Part shown: positions 10,292 to 22,239 of the stretch, in pieces
Layout: each line of letters opens with the position of its first letter
Position numbering within the stretch: the stretch's first letter is position 1
From: Charina bottae
Lineage: Eukaryota; Chordata; Lepidosauria; Squamata; Charinaidae
Assembly (NCBI GenBank): GCA_023362775.1
Contig: JALMGJ010000001.1
Span: forward strand, 60,543,501 to 60,607,500
Length of the DNA: 64,000 nt
Reading direction: 5' to 3'
The notes under the pieces: model-generated
The model's input: the letters and a program-made list of their open reading frames with translations, nothing else
Databases searched by the model: none
Told to the model about the DNA's origin: nothing
Position numbers and translations under genes: made by a program

Positions 10292-13200
10292 GTCTTCTTG
10301 CTAATGACAGGACCAATGTGGTCCCTGAAAATATTTATTTACTTATTCTTTGTCTTTAAGGGTGCCATTCCCTTCTAACAGAATAACCCCTCTTCTCCCC
10401 ACATCACTTTGAGAAACTAGTACAGCTTCAATGGTTTATATTGCTCAATCTCTGTGGGGAGAAACTGTTGCCAATAGGAATGATGTAGTGTGATCATGAT
10501 ATGCAGAGCTCACACTTAAATATTTGTTCTTCTTTTATATTGAAAATTTTTCTACAGTAGCTAGAACACTAAACACTAGCTTCTGGTTTCCCTTTCAGCC
10601 TAGATTAAAACCCACCATTTCACCTCATGTGGAACATTATCAAAATCTTCTAAAGGAAGTTTGCTAGCCATTAGCCATTCTTTTTTACCTAACATTTAAT
10701 TTCCAAATATGGGGATGAATGGCAAAGAGCACGATACCACTTCCTCTCTAGTTTTTGAGTTTTAATGCAACTTTGTGACACATACTTTTAATTCAATATT
10801 TATTTGTACCTATATTCATTGTTCCAGTTACCTCTCTGTTCTTTAAAACATCTCAGAAGTGCATGAAAACATATGCCTGATAATAGTGAAGTCCATAGAC
10901 TTCAGTAGACTTTTCACCTAGTAGAAGTAAAACAAAGAAACTAAAACATGAGGAAGGGGAAGAAGAAAAGAGGTAATGAAAGATTGAGCATGCTCTGTGG
11001 GAATAAAAAACTGAGTTAGGGGGAAATGAACAATGGCAAGGGTAATTAATCCATACTTTGGAAAAGGGAAATCACTAGAATCCTAAACAGGATTTCTCCA
11101 CACAGCCAAACCATTTAAATGCAGGCTCACTTATAATGTGGATTATGAATTTGTAGATGTATTGAGGATAATGTACTATTTCTTGCAAGCTATTCAAATT
11201 TGTATGAAGATAGTATATAACTGATACGTGTTTCTTAGCATATCTATATTTTGCTTTGGTTTACACTCTCCTGTTAAAAGAATGGTTGATATGCATTACA
11301 AATTATTTAATATATGTATTCTTTCTTACATTTATTTTTCACATTTCATCTATGATATTCTGGAGTATGCAATTCTCTCTTAACTCCACCCTAACCCTCA
11401 ATAGCCAGTTATACTGAAAGTCAGTCTCAAAGTGTCCTAATCCAACTTTTTTTGAAAACCTAGCTGCAGCATCTGTAGGGAAATGGCACAACGTTATCCA
11501 CTGTACACAGTCAAGCCTAAATTAAGACAGTGGCATCCAAAGATAAAAGGCTTTCAGATAACAGGGCTGACAGGCACATCTGCTTAAGATTTGGAAAGCC
11601 ACTGCTTGTCAGAACAGACAAGGCTAGGCTAGACGAACTGAGAAACTTCATATATTCCCTAAAGCTGTAATGTCTTTATATAGGCAGCCTTTTGTATTTC
11701 AACTTTTTATTATAGTCAGTCACTGGTATAACATGGATCTTATTCTCCACTGCAATAAAACAATGTAAATCCCTAAGACATAGGGATTGCTTCCAGTTCT
11801 CATGTGTAACCCACAATGGATTTGGTTGTGTTGAAAATCAAATAAAGACTTCACTTCTTGTGGTGAATAAAATTGCAACTTAAAAGTTTTAAACAATGCT
11901 ACACATTGGTGTAGTCAACGTATTTCTTTAAAGCCATTGTATTTCCTCTACCTATTTTAATTATTTGAATATTTGCCCCATGTTTTCTATATTTTGATAA
12001 TCATGTTGTGTACATCCATTGCAAAGTACTTGCGTCACACCATTTTTACACTCTTTTCAGTATTATTTGATTTCACTTTCTACAGCCTATTTAATGAAAT
12101 ACATGCTTTTTAAAAATTTGCAAGGCTCATGAGTTACTTGAATATACAGGCTGCACAACTGCATATTGCTATTTGAGATTGTGCTTATACGTATATGTAT
12201 TTATGTATAGTATCATTACTATCATCATCATTCTTAAGCTTTCCCAATTTCTGTTCATTTTCTCTTATCCAACTGATTAGAGTGTTCAATTTTGGGGGTA
12301 AAAAGTAATAAGACTTACCTACTGCAGTGAGTCTCTGAGATAGTTCTGAGAAACTGTTTGGTCCTTCTGGTGACTGGCTGATTGTGCACAAACTTCTTTC
12401 TGATCATAGGAGACTGTAATGAACAGATGAACTTAAATGGATCTGAGAGATTTATAATTACTGCATGTTTCAGATTTCAGTTATCTTCTTCTGTAAGCCC
12501 ATATTCACATACCTCTTCAGTGATTTCTCCCTAGCACTGCCAGCAACAGCCCATTCTTATCTGTGTTGTTAGACACTAACTAGTAACGTCTGTAAAGTTA
12601 TTCAGGATTTCCCAAAATAAGCAGCTGTATTGGAATCAGCATAGTAGACTTGAAGTTAGGGGCTGAGAGATTGAAAGTACACGGCTGTAAACCTGAAGCC
12701 TTTTCTGTGATGCTACAAAAAATGCTGATTTCTGTCATGTATTCTTTAACCATGAAGAAAGCAGGATGTTTGGAGAATGCTTGATAACTGTATAAAAATG
12801 TATTTATCTTCTGTAAGATAATCTCCACTCTAACTTAAACATGCATTACAGGTGTATGTAAGTGTTTTTTCTCCCCAACTTACATTGTGCCCTTTCAGAA
12901 TGAACTTAATTCTAGTGATTTGGTTAACATCTTCAGTCTCAGCAAATATATAATTCCTACTAAAGTTTGTGTTATAAAATAAGTCAGCATGCTTTTAATA
13001 AAGCTTCTGCTGTGCTTTAAATCGTGGCACAATGTTTTCCTCTTTAGACTCAGTCAGGCTTTCAATTTTATAACGTTCCCATAAAGCAATATTTGCGTGA
13101 ACTGGACACAGATATTATTCAAACTCTTGTTCACTATGGCAATAGTTCTCTGATTTCAGCAGTCTTATCCCAGTTTGTAAGTTACTCAGAATTACATCTC

Positions 13201-13325
13201 ATACTGCAAAATCACTGGGCTCCACTGGTATTGTTCTCTAAACTTTTGCTTGGTTTGCTTAGAAGTTCCTCACTGCAGCAACCCCTGATCGATGCTTCGG
13301 TTAGATTTCTTTTTCTTTTATTTGT
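10292..13325. other. Unassigned AT-rich sequence
   Basis: No gene or repeat family recognised over about 3 kb. The stretch just before the LINE at 13.33 kb (about 13000-13320) is less AT-rich and holds a 109-codon plus-strand frame that runs into the LINE tail; it shows no domain. Confidence 0.4.
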
Positions 13326-13649
13326 TTTATTTTATAAACAAATTTATATGGCGGCCCAACTCACACATGGTGACTCTGGGTGGCTTACAGAATTAAAAAC
13401 CCATAATACAAAAAACCAGTAACCCCCCACCCCCACGGCAGCAACAAACACACTCAAATTAACCATTTGATCGGCTCCGTATCACCCTGGGGTCCCCAGG
13501 CCCGCTGACAAAACCACATCTTCAGGGCCTTCTGGAAAAGTATCATGGTGGGGGCCAATCTTATCTCCAGGGGAATATTCCATAGGGAGGGAGCCACCAT
13601 GGAGAAGGCCCTTTTTCTCGATCCCACTAGATGTGCTTCCCTCACTGAT

Positions 13650-14114
13650 ATGTCGATGAAGGTTCTCAGTCATCCAGGTGGAATTGTCTGTAGCTTGAAT
13701 CATGTCAACTGGATTTCTATTTTCTCAGTGGAAACGTTTCGCTCCTTATCCAAGGAGCTTCTTCAGTCTGAGCAAAGTTAGTAAGGGAATCCTTAAATAT
13801 GTTTCTAGGTGGCTGTGTGACCTTGCACCTGGGGCTAGGTCATGGTTATTTTGAGATGTTATTTCTAAGTCCCTTTATCATCTAAAGGAGGATTGTTAAG
13901 ATTACCATGCTGCTGTTGAGCTTGCGAAATGGTCTTAATCTTCCTAGGCACAGAAGACAAAGCAGGAAGGAAAATAGGGGAGAGATTGTGCCTGAGGCCC
14001 CCACCTCTATTCAAGGAAGGATTTTCCAAGTTGGCATAAATGGATTCCTTGACCCCTCTCTCAAACCACCTATCTTCTCTGTCTAAAATGTGAACATTAA
14101 TGTCCTCAAATGAG
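13650..14114 (-). mobile_element. Penelope-like element fragment inside the L2 LINE
   Basis: This 465-base insert is flanked by a perfect 13-base duplication, TTCCCTCACTGAT, at 13637-13649 and 14115-14127; the L2 sequence continues across it. On the minus strand the first part encodes a fragment containing DREDRWFERGVKE and PSLNRGGGLRHNLSP, which matches what I remember of the C-terminal GIY-YIG endonuclease region of Neptune-type Penelope-like elements. The final part carries a hammerhead-ribozyme-like core: CTGAAGA (13766-13760), a 5-bp stem GCTCC/GGAGC, then GAAACGTT. The element is 5'-truncated and encodes no reverse transcriptase here. Confidence 0.8.
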
Positions 14115-14384
14115 TTCCCTCACTGATGGGACCCACAACATACCCTGCCTCCCCGCTCTGGTGGGCTGCTTAGATATAACTGGGGAGAGGCGGTCCTTCA
14201 AATAACCTGGCCCCAAGCCATGTAGGGCTTTAAAGGTAATACAGTAACCAGCACCTTGAATTGGACCCAAAAGCAAATCGGCAACCAATACAGATCCCAC
14301 AAAACAGATGACACGTGCAAATCTAGGCTTGTGTAAAATTGTGTGGGCCACCACATTTTGAACCAACTGAAGCTTCTGGATACT

Positions 14385-14963
14385 CTACAAGGGCAGCCCC
14401 ATGCACAGCGTATTACAATAGTCCAAAAGGGAGGTGACTAGGGTGTGGGTGACTGTGAGAAGGGCATGTTGGTCCAGGAATGGGTGTAACTGGTGCACAA
14501 TTCGCAGTTGCACAAAGGCCCTCCTGGCCACAACTGCCATCTGCTCCTCGAACAGGAGTCGTAAGTCCAGGAGAACCCCCAGATTACACACAGGGTCTGT
14601 CTGGGGCAGTGCAACCCCATCTAAGACCAGAGATGGTAATTCTCCAGAAACCAAAGAGCCCCGAGCCCAAAGCTGCTCCGTCTTGCCAGGGTTCAGTTTC
14701 AGCCTGTTGTTCCCCATCCAGACCTCAGCAGCCTCCAGGCACTGAGAAAGGGTGGTTGCGGCATCGCTTAACTCACCATGGATAGAGATGTACAACTGAG
14801 TATCATTTGCATACTGATGATATCTCACCCCACGGTGACTGGGTGATATCTCACCCAGCGGCTTTATGTTGGTGTTAAACAGGAGTGGAGAAAGCACTGA
14901 CCTCTGCAGAACCCCGCAAAGCAGGGGCCGAGGGCGGGACCTCTCGCCCCCAATCAACACCAA
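14385..14963 (-). pseudogene. L2-type reverse transcriptase remnant
   Basis: This is the longest open piece (192 codons) of the L2-group LINE. In the living element this protein copies LINE RNA into DNA at the nicked target. From N to C the remnant shows: GVLQRSVLSPLLFN (palm block before the catalytic site) at residues 17-30, HQYANDTQLYIS at about 49-60, where the catalytic YADD has become YAND, then EVWMGNNRLKLNPGKTE at about 79-95, and a thumb-like LRIVHQLHPFLD segment. The loss of one catalytic aspartate and the breaks on both sides show it is non-functional. The methionine is internal and is not a real start. Confidence 0.85.
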
Positions 14964-15699
14964 CTGGAAACAGCCTCAGAGGAAAGAAGTGAACCAGGAC
15001 AACACAGTGCCCCCCACTCCTAATCCCCAAAGCCGGTCCAGAAGGATACCATGGTCAATGGTATCAAAAGCCACAGAGAGGTCAAGTAGAGCAAGGATGG
15101 ATGCACTACCTCCGTCCTGCTCCCTCCAGAGTTCATCGAAAAGTGCGACCAATGCATTTCCATCCCATATCCAGGCCTGAATCCCGACTGAAAGGGGTCC
15201 AGGTAATCTGTTTCATCCAGGATCCTCTGGAACTGCAGCGCAACCACCTTCTCAACCACCTTCCCCAAAAAGAAAGGTGGGAGACAGGATGAAAATTGTC
15301 CATCAGGATAGGATCCAGCAATGGCTTCTTAAGGAGGGGGCGAACCACAGCCTCTTTAAAAGGCTGGGGCACCACCCCTTCATCCAAAGATGCATTAACC
15401 ACCACCAGTACCCACCCACACGTCACCTCCCGAGAGGCTTTTACCAGCCAGGAGGGACACGGTGACCAAGCTCACAGTCCCTAGGATCCTGTCCACTTCC
15501 TCAGGAGCAACAGGGTCAAACTGTTCCCGGATAACCAGGCAAGAACCTCTATTTATAATGGAACAGTGTAGAAATTATAAATAGAGTCTATATTTTTAAA
15601 CTGAGCAATATATTTGATGTCTTAAAAGTATATTTCTCAGTGAATATTCAAAAGCCAGCCCTGATTTAATGAAAAGGGAGCACCTGTAGGCCAAAACTG

Positions 15700-15800
15700 G
15701 ATGTATATATGGATGTAAACCGCCCAGAGTCCCCCGGTTTGGGGGAGATTGGCGATAATACAAATGTAAATAATAACAATAAAGAAAATAAATGTATGTC
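15700..15800 (+). mobile_element. L2/CR1-type LINE 3' tail
   Basis: The piece reads 'gtaaaccgcccagagtcccc', then a G-rich stretch, and ends in A-rich sequence with 'aataataacaataaagaaaa'. It is a short 5'-truncated insertion, opposite in orientation to the L2 copy just to its left. Confidence 0.7.
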
Positions 15801-17874
15801 AGGGAAATACATAGACTAATGAGGACTGTCCTTTGAGAAACTGTATTCATCAAGGCCAACTAAATATTACAAGTGTTTGCTTAAACTGGTTTCTTTCATT
15901 CTAGTCTACCACAAGGCACATTTTGCTTCTGACATTAATAACAATTTTATCTAGAAAATATAAGTTTCAGTCCAAAGATCCCTGCTCCTAAGCATTTCTG
16001 CTTGTACCTGTATGACACACATTCAATCTATTTCCACACACATACTATTCACATACAGCTATCTATATTCTGTTCTGAAACAGCTGTAAATGGCTTTCAT
16101 GGGCAAATTTTAGTATTGGCATCACATCTGCAAATTGGATCTGATTGGTTTTCTTCACGTTTTTATTTCTGTGAACATCTTGTGTAGTCTTTGGCCAGAG
16201 AGTTGCTATAAATGGAGCCAAAATATAACATATATCCAGCAAGATGTTTAACTATTTTTGTTGTTGTTGAGGCACCAGATGCTCATGTTTGTAACAAAAA
16301 CTGTCTTCAAGTTTCAAAGCAGTGAAGCATAGAGGTATGAATTCAAGTCCCCATTGGACAAATAGAGCTACTACAACTTTCTTATGATTTTTGGTTGCAG
16401 TCTTCTACATACTTGCTCATGAATATCTAACTCCCATTGTTCTCAGTACACATGTTTCAGAAGTTATAAATGTTATGGATTTTTTTTTACATCCAATTTT
16501 TCATTCTTGCATATAAAACCATGTGAGTTGATGGTAACCAAGACTTCTTTATTAATATTTGTTATTTGTTGGTTAATTGCTTGAACTTATAGACATTATC
16601 TTGCTTTCTGGTATATGTAATATTATGCACAAGATGCAGATTATGCAGATAAACTGATTGGCTTCTACCAGTGGAGGTCAGTGAAGATTAGATTATAAAT
16701 GTACAGATATATGTTTAATATGGGTGATTTACTTTCATTAGGAATTTATTTCTACATTACTGTCAAATGGAGCTCTAGGTAGAACTATATACTTTAATAT
16801 ATACGTTGTTGATTATTATTTTCACAGGTACATATATATTGGGGTACTGAAGAACATTTAGAAACATGAAACATATTCTGAAGAATTAAAAATCGGATTC
16901 ATTTATTAATAGCTATAGCTCAGTCACATAGAAACAAATCCCGTTATGTTCTGAGTAAATATCCTTAGGATTTCACTGCATGTTCTCATATTTCTCTAAC
17001 AATTCCAAAATTTATCACTATAGCATATGGATATTCTTAGATGAGGTCAGCTTCCAAGCTGGGAAAATAACAAGCAGTTACAAGCCTACTGTATATAATT
17101 CTGTATACTTGTACTATATTTACTTATAGTAAATATAAAGAAAATACAATTACAAGAAAAACCTTTATAGCACTGATTCCCATAGTTTCTTTCTGAATGT
17201 TCAGCTGTCCACCCCCCCCCCCATTATTCACAATATGTTAAACTATATGATTAAGACTGAAAAATTAAGAGTGATGTTTCTCTTTCATAGTGCTAATGGA
17301 AATTGGGATGTTCAGAAGCAAAGACAATTTATGAAGTAATTTTGCTTTGCAATAAATGACATCTTATACCCAACAACTAGCATTACCACTACTGCCAAGA
17401 TTTCAAGGCACAGAAAATGTATTATGTAAGAGGATCTTATGTAAGAGGTCCCATTTGATAGAAGATAAATTTAATACCCAGTGTTCGGATTGTGTTACTT
17501 ATTCTTTTTTTTCCCCTCTCTCTCCCCAACGGGACTTGGCAAGAGCCTGAAAGGAGCATTTGGCAGTAGGGTCTAGGCTGAAGCCACATTACAACTATCA
17601 TGGGATGGTACCAAAAGTGATGACCAATTAGATCCCTTGTTATAATATATAAAAGCTTTTATTAAATGGAGTTTTGCCAGTAAGTTACAAGTCACTAAGA
17701 CTTTGCTTTGTGTATCTGATGGTCAAAGTTGAGATCAGTATTGATACTTACATTGTGAGGATGGAGCACCACATATTAAATTTTTTTGCAGGCAAGTAGA
17801 TAGGCCCACCTTTCTCTGGAGGAGGGCAATATTCCTGCAGCAGGGTCTTCACTTTGCCAAAATATTATACATAT
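15801..17874. other. Unassigned AT-rich sequence
   Basis: No gene recognised. An 11-base poly(C) run lies at 17212-17222. A faint MIR-like phrase ('atgaattcaagtccccattg') at about 16336-16355 is too diverged to call. Confidence 0.4.
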
Positions 17875-18015
17875 AGAAAATTAATGTGAAGTGTCTAAAT
17901 GCTGGACTAGAACCAGAGAACTAGGTTCAAATCTTCACTGAACATGAAGTAAATTTAGGTCAAGAATCATCCTCTCAGCTGAAGATATCTTACAGTGTTC
18001 TCAGAATAAAAATGG
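17875..18015 (+). mobile_element. Diverged MIR-like SINE
   Basis: The order of phrases matches MIR-like SINEs: 'ctggactagaaccagagaac', 'ggttcaaatcttcactgaac', a poor match to the ACCTTGGGCCAGTCAC core, then 'aaaaatgggg' at the end. It is heavily mutated and old. Confidence 0.5.
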
Positions 18016-18649
18016 GGAATGGAAGAACTTGAGGCATATTTACCCCTTTGCAGTCAATGTGAAATCAAAAGGGAATACTGGGAAGTTTCTGTCCTCTGTC
18101 CATTGTTATATGAGGAAGTTCCAATTTGTCTCCTATGCTTTTTAACATCATCATGTTCTCTCTGGTTTTCAATGTACACAATGAAATCACTTGAGGAAGT
18201 CAACCAGGAGTTCAGACTGTGGTGAGACAATACACAACTCTACTTCTGCTTTCCATCTTCAACACCAGGAAGGTGCTGGAACTCTTGAACAAGTATATAC
18301 AGGTAGTTTTGAGACAGATGAGGGCAAAGCTTAACCTAGACTAGCCAGATGTGCCCTAGCAGGACAAATTCACCACCAGTTCTGGATACTGGTGCACTGT
18401 TCCTGAAGGATGGCTGCAGTTCTGGAGGTTCTGTCTGTGGGGTGTGGGAGGATCCATTCTGGACCTGGATGCTTAGAGAAATTATAGTTATGGTCTATAA
18501 ATTACACTCTTTAAAGAAATGTTGATAGATAAATTAAACAAATTGACAGTATTACCCTTTTTTTAAGAAGAAAATTGAATTTCTACCACGACCACGGTCA
18601 CTCTCTTTTTGGCCAGCCCCTTTAAGAACAGCAGCAAAGAAACAACAGA
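18016..18649. other. Unassigned sequence
   Basis: No gene or repeat recognised. Confidence 0.4.
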
Positions 18650-20060
18650 TGCAGGCAGGCAGGCAAGCATACTGAAACTAACGCAAATACAATCGAGAAG
18701 CAACTAATGATCCCCATGATTATGCACAGACGGTCTTTTAAAAAACCAAGCCAAACAAAACGCCGTATATGTACGTCCGTATATTTTCAAATGCATGCGA
18801 GAAAATTCACATACCAAATCAAGATCTTAGTGGGAAGGGAGAAAAGATCGCAGCTTTCCCCTGCTCCTGCCAAGTTATCATTGAGAAAACAGACAGGCAG
18901 AGTGACGTCCTGGGTCAGACTGAGTGCGGCTCGACTCTACCAAGGAAACAGGGAGGCCCCTGTATCCATCGGATGCCCACCGCCGCCTTTCTTCCCCTCC
19001 CCAGCCGCTTCGCCTGATGCGGAGCAGCTGTTTCAATGGATCCTGTCCTGCGGGAGAGCCTACCGATCCCCGGGCAACTGCTTGAGGAGGGGGCCTCAGG
19101 CTGCCTCGGACAAGCATCTCCCCCCTTCTCCGGCTGAGGTCGCGGAAGCCCAGTGGAAGGAGGCGTGTGTAAAGATTTTGCAATGTCCCTGCATGGTGTT
19201 GTAGACTTTCCTAGCAAAAAAACCGGCTTCGGCTTCTTTACAATTCCCGGCGACTCACCTGATTAACCCGCCTGCGGTTCTGCCCTGACCAGGTAAACCG
19301 AGTCCAGACCTTCTATCATCATACACATCTGGAAGCAAACATTGCACCCGGGGCATTTTTATTTCCTTTTTTTCTTTGCAAATTGGAGAAGCGAGCAGCT
19401 GATAGCTCTGTTCCACTCCTCTTCCTCTCCTCCGCTTCTGCCCTCAGACCCTGTTCCGTGGGACTTGCTTAGGAGTCAATTCTTTTTCATGGAAATCAAA
19501 GAGTCAAAGCTGCCAACCAGGCATTATTGGGTTTTTTTCGCTCTGTGCCATTTTAAGGGATAGCGTAGTTTTTGTTTTGTTTATGTGTATACCCGACAGG
19601 TTCGATTCTTGCAGGCTTTGCCCTCTGAGATAAAGCATTGGGGGGGGGGGGGGTTAACGTGCGGGGCGGGGGGAGTTAACAGGATTGGAGCGGAAGGACG
19701 ACTTTAAAGCTATTACCAGTTTGGAGTGCTGGCAACCGTACCTGTGTTTGTTTATTGTTATGTGTTGCTGCCCGGAATGTACCCCTATCCCACTTCTCCT
19801 TGATCCCCTTTCAAGGATCTGAGAAGTTCCGTCCTCCTCCAGTTTTGCCAATCGGTTGCAACCTTTACTGTCTCGCCTCCCAGACTGCCAAGGGCAGCGC
19901 GGTCCGTCCGAGGACCTTGGTACACGGTACACGGAAAGCTACGTCTGGCGAGAGTAATCCGGGAAGAGATAGTAGCGTCTCTCTTTCCTCCCCTCCCCTC
20001 CTTTTTCTCTTTCTTAAAACACTTTGTAAGAGTGATTTATAAGAGCCAAAGGGGCCTGCC
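18650..20060. promoter_or_regulatory. CpG-island-like region, candidate promoter/first exon
   Basis: This is the only long stretch in the window that is CpG-rich without being a repeat. CG dinucleotides are dense from about 18.84 to 19.32 kb and again from 19.40 to 19.99 kb, while flanking DNA is almost free of them. CpG islands in vertebrates commonly mark promoters. A strong splice-donor match, CAG|GTGAGT, occurs on the minus strand at 19261-19253, and a weaker CAG|GTAAAC on the plus strand near 19289-19297. A 14-base G-run lies at 19640-19653. Open frames of 80-165 codons occur on both strands but are expected by chance in GC-rich DNA and show no domain. Gene identity and direction are unknown. 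Confidence 0.5.
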
Positions 20061-20301
20061 AGTTAATGCCAGGAAATTTATTCTCATTTGTTATCTAACT
20101 GTCTGTCTATCTCCATATATCTATCCATTCTTCTGCTTATTAATACGATTTTGCTACATGATGCTGCTTGTCTGAGGCTGTTTAGGCTTCTGTGCTGTAA
20201 ACTGAGGAATAAATACCATTCAGTGCAATGAGCTTTCAACTTAATATGAACTGAGCTGTACTCTGGAAAATAAGCTTTTCTGAAGTGGGACTTGGTTCCA
20301 C

Positions 20302-20337
<36 letters not shown>

Positions 20338-21228
20338 ATGAGAATAAGAATGATTGGGCAGTGACGAATGGTGCAGAGCTGTTCACAAAATGAAGAGGCG
20401 TGTGGGATTATGGCATGAAGTTCTTACACCCCCTTGTAAAGTAAAAGCCCATGGTATGACATGCACAAAAAATCGCTGTAGCAGACATATTAATATATTT
20501 TCATCTTTTCTCTGATATACATTATATATTACTTGTACTAATTTGAAGAGCATTGCTGCTCTAAAAAGGAGAAATGGAAAGAAAAGCTGGACAAGGTATG
20601 TGTGCGTGACAGTGAGCCATTTTTTTATGAGTTGGGGATATAAGTACCTTCCCTTCTGTGAGTTGCTTCATATCTTCTGTTTTCTTAGGTGTTGTTTCCA
20701 AAGTCTTTGAAGTCAGGGTGCTATATGATATATGAGCATGCATTTTGGTGTGTACATAGTATAATTACACTGTAACATATGCATGGGGTGTGCAAAATTG
20801 TGGAATTTGAAACGTTTTGCACCCTCTATTTGTGAGTGTCACACTTTTCTAACACTGGAGGGAAATCTCATACTTCAAATTACATCTGTGTGTATAGTAG
20901 TTAATGAAAGAAATAATTAAGTGTGCAAAGGAGAACACCTTTCTTTATGTTGGGGATAAAGAATCTGGGCATTTGTGCCTTTAAGTTCTGAGTCATTTGA
21001 AAGGAGGTTTTAGAACCAGGGGCTTATGGTTAATGTTTTTAAAACCTTCTTATGAAAATGGGCTTGGACGTTACTCACGGACTGGTATATTGGGCTCCAA
21101 AGGGTCAGGAAAAATGGGGATGGGGTCAAGGGTGTTGATTACTCAGGTTTGTACATTTTATAAACCTTATGAAACAGGCTATAGGGGGTTGCAGAGATAG
21201 CCTTGATAGAATGCAATAACTGTTAGCA
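20061..21228. other. Unassigned sequence with (GT)n(GA)n
   Basis: A compound dinucleotide repeat lies at 20302-20338. The rest shows no gene or repeat. The last 8 bases (TGTTAGCA) are the target duplication of the next element. Confidence 0.5.
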
Positions 21229-21516
21229 CATAGCTTTCCAAACTGTGTGTCGCAACACTTTAGTGTGTCGCAACACACAGTTTGGTGTGTCGCAACACAA
21301 CCCAGAAGTGGTGGCGGGGGCGTGCATGGCGGCGGCGTGAGTGGCGCGCCATCAGCGCTTCCGCATTTTAGCGGAGGCTACCGCTGCTGCCACCGCCGCC
21401 GTGCATACCATGGCGGCACAGCCTCGCACTGCCACCGTGCATGCCCCCACCCCCGTGTGTGCCCCCGCGCCGCCGCCATTGGTGTGTCACCAACGGCGGC
21501 ACTTTGGAAAGCACTG
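21229..21516. mobile_element. hAT-type short DNA transposon, copy A
   Basis: Ends read 'catagctttccaaactgtgt' and 'ctttggaaagcactg', inverted repeats of the hAT form CAG.GCTTTCCAAA. A perfect 8-base target duplication, TGTTAGCA, lies at 21221-21228 and 21517-21524. The interior is very GC- and CpG-rich for this neighbourhood and contains repeated GTGTGTCGCAACAC motifs. There is no transposase. The 91-codon frame inside is a by-product of GC content. Confidence 0.9.
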
Positions 21517-21584
21517 TGTTAGCAGAACCATTAGATAATAAGGGAGAAAGTAAATGACAACTTAGTCCTGAGAAAGGAGGGAGT

Positions 21585-21734
21585 GTGAGAAAGAGACTCC
21601 AAATAACCCCGCCTTGATTCTACAAGGGAGGACTCTGGCAGGCTTTCGAGACTCTGTTATTATACCCTACAATAGAGTTCCTGTAAGCCTTGCGGTGTCT
21701 GTTTCCTGACCTGGCTTACCTTGAAGGGCTGACA
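21585..21734 (+). mobile_element. LTR-like fragment, copy 2
   Basis: The stretch begins near 'tgtgagaaagagactccaaa' and ends 'ttgaagggctgaca', so it has TG...CA borders. Inside are 'actctggcaggctttcgaga', 'taccctacaatagagttcct' and 'tgcggtgtctgtttcctgac'. It aligns along its length with the right part of the 7.6-8.0 kb fragment. No target duplication was found. It could be a solo LTR or the 3' part of one; the family is uncertain. Confidence 0.45.
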
Positions 21735-21961
21735 TAGGCTTTAATTCCACACAGAACGTGTTGTACAAGTATATGGGAACAGAAAGTAGATTTGAATGTT
21801 CTTCAAATAACAATGTGTGAGATATGGTAATTGAAGATGCTACATTAGAATAGTAGCATTTGAAAGATAAAGAAGGCAGTTAGAGCTGAGATTCTAAGTA
21901 TCCAGTGCTGATTTAATGTGAAAAGGTATGAGGAGGCCGTATAAAACAGCTTTCTCTAAGC

Positions 21962-22231
21962 CAGAGCTTTCCAAACTGTGTGTCGCAACACAAAAGTGTG
22001 TCGCCACACACAGTCTGGTGTGTCGCCACACAACCCGGAAGCGCCGATCATCATCAGCGCTTCCGGGTTTTCCCGCGGCGACACACCAACGGCGGCATGC
22101 AAAAATTGAAAGCGGCAGCAGCGCTTCTGGGTTTTTGCACGCTACCGCAATGGCGGCACTTCCAGGTTTTCCCACGGCGACACACCAACAGCGGTTGGTG
22201 TGTCGCCACGGGAAAACTTTGGAAAGCCCTG
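21962..22231. mobile_element. hAT-type short DNA transposon, copy B
   Basis: This is the same family as copy A, about 450 bases away. Ends are 'cagagctttccaaactgtgt' and 'actttggaaagccctg', with a perfect 8-base duplication CTCTAAGC at 21954-21961 and 22232-22239. Motifs such as GTGTGTCGCCACAC are repeated and the centre has 'gcgcttccgggttttcccgc'. Non-autonomous, with no coding capacity. Confidence 0.92.
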
Positions 22232-22239
22232 CTCTAAGC

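Larger units (their letters stand above)
13330..15545 (-). mobile_element. L2/CR1-group LINE, broken, 5'-truncated
   Basis: A minus-strand non-LTR retrotransposon. Read from 15.5 kb downwards it shows pieces of a reverse transcriptase: a fingers region (LLKKPLLDP, GKVVEKVVA), FQSGFRPGYG, then GVLQRSVLSPLLFN, YANDTQLYIS (degraded YADDTQLYIS), LKLNPGKTE, LLDYCNTLCMGLPL, and finally the 3' end near 13.33-13.40 kb with a degraded 'cgcccagagt'-type tail. Frameshifts and stops separate the pieces and the N-terminal endonuclease is missing, so it is dead. YADDTQLYIS-type motifs belong to the L2/L3 branch of the CR1 group, not to chicken-type CR1. A Penelope-like element interrupts it at 13650-14114. 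Confidence 0.85.

Noticed and set aside
14434..15484. Several 60-104 codon plus-strand frames
   Set aside because: They are antisense to the L2 reverse transcriptase remnant and GC-driven.
18707..19204. 165-codon plus-strand frame in the CpG-rich region
   Set aside because: Overlapping frames exist on both strands, no domain is seen, and the composition follows GC content; not enough to call a gene.
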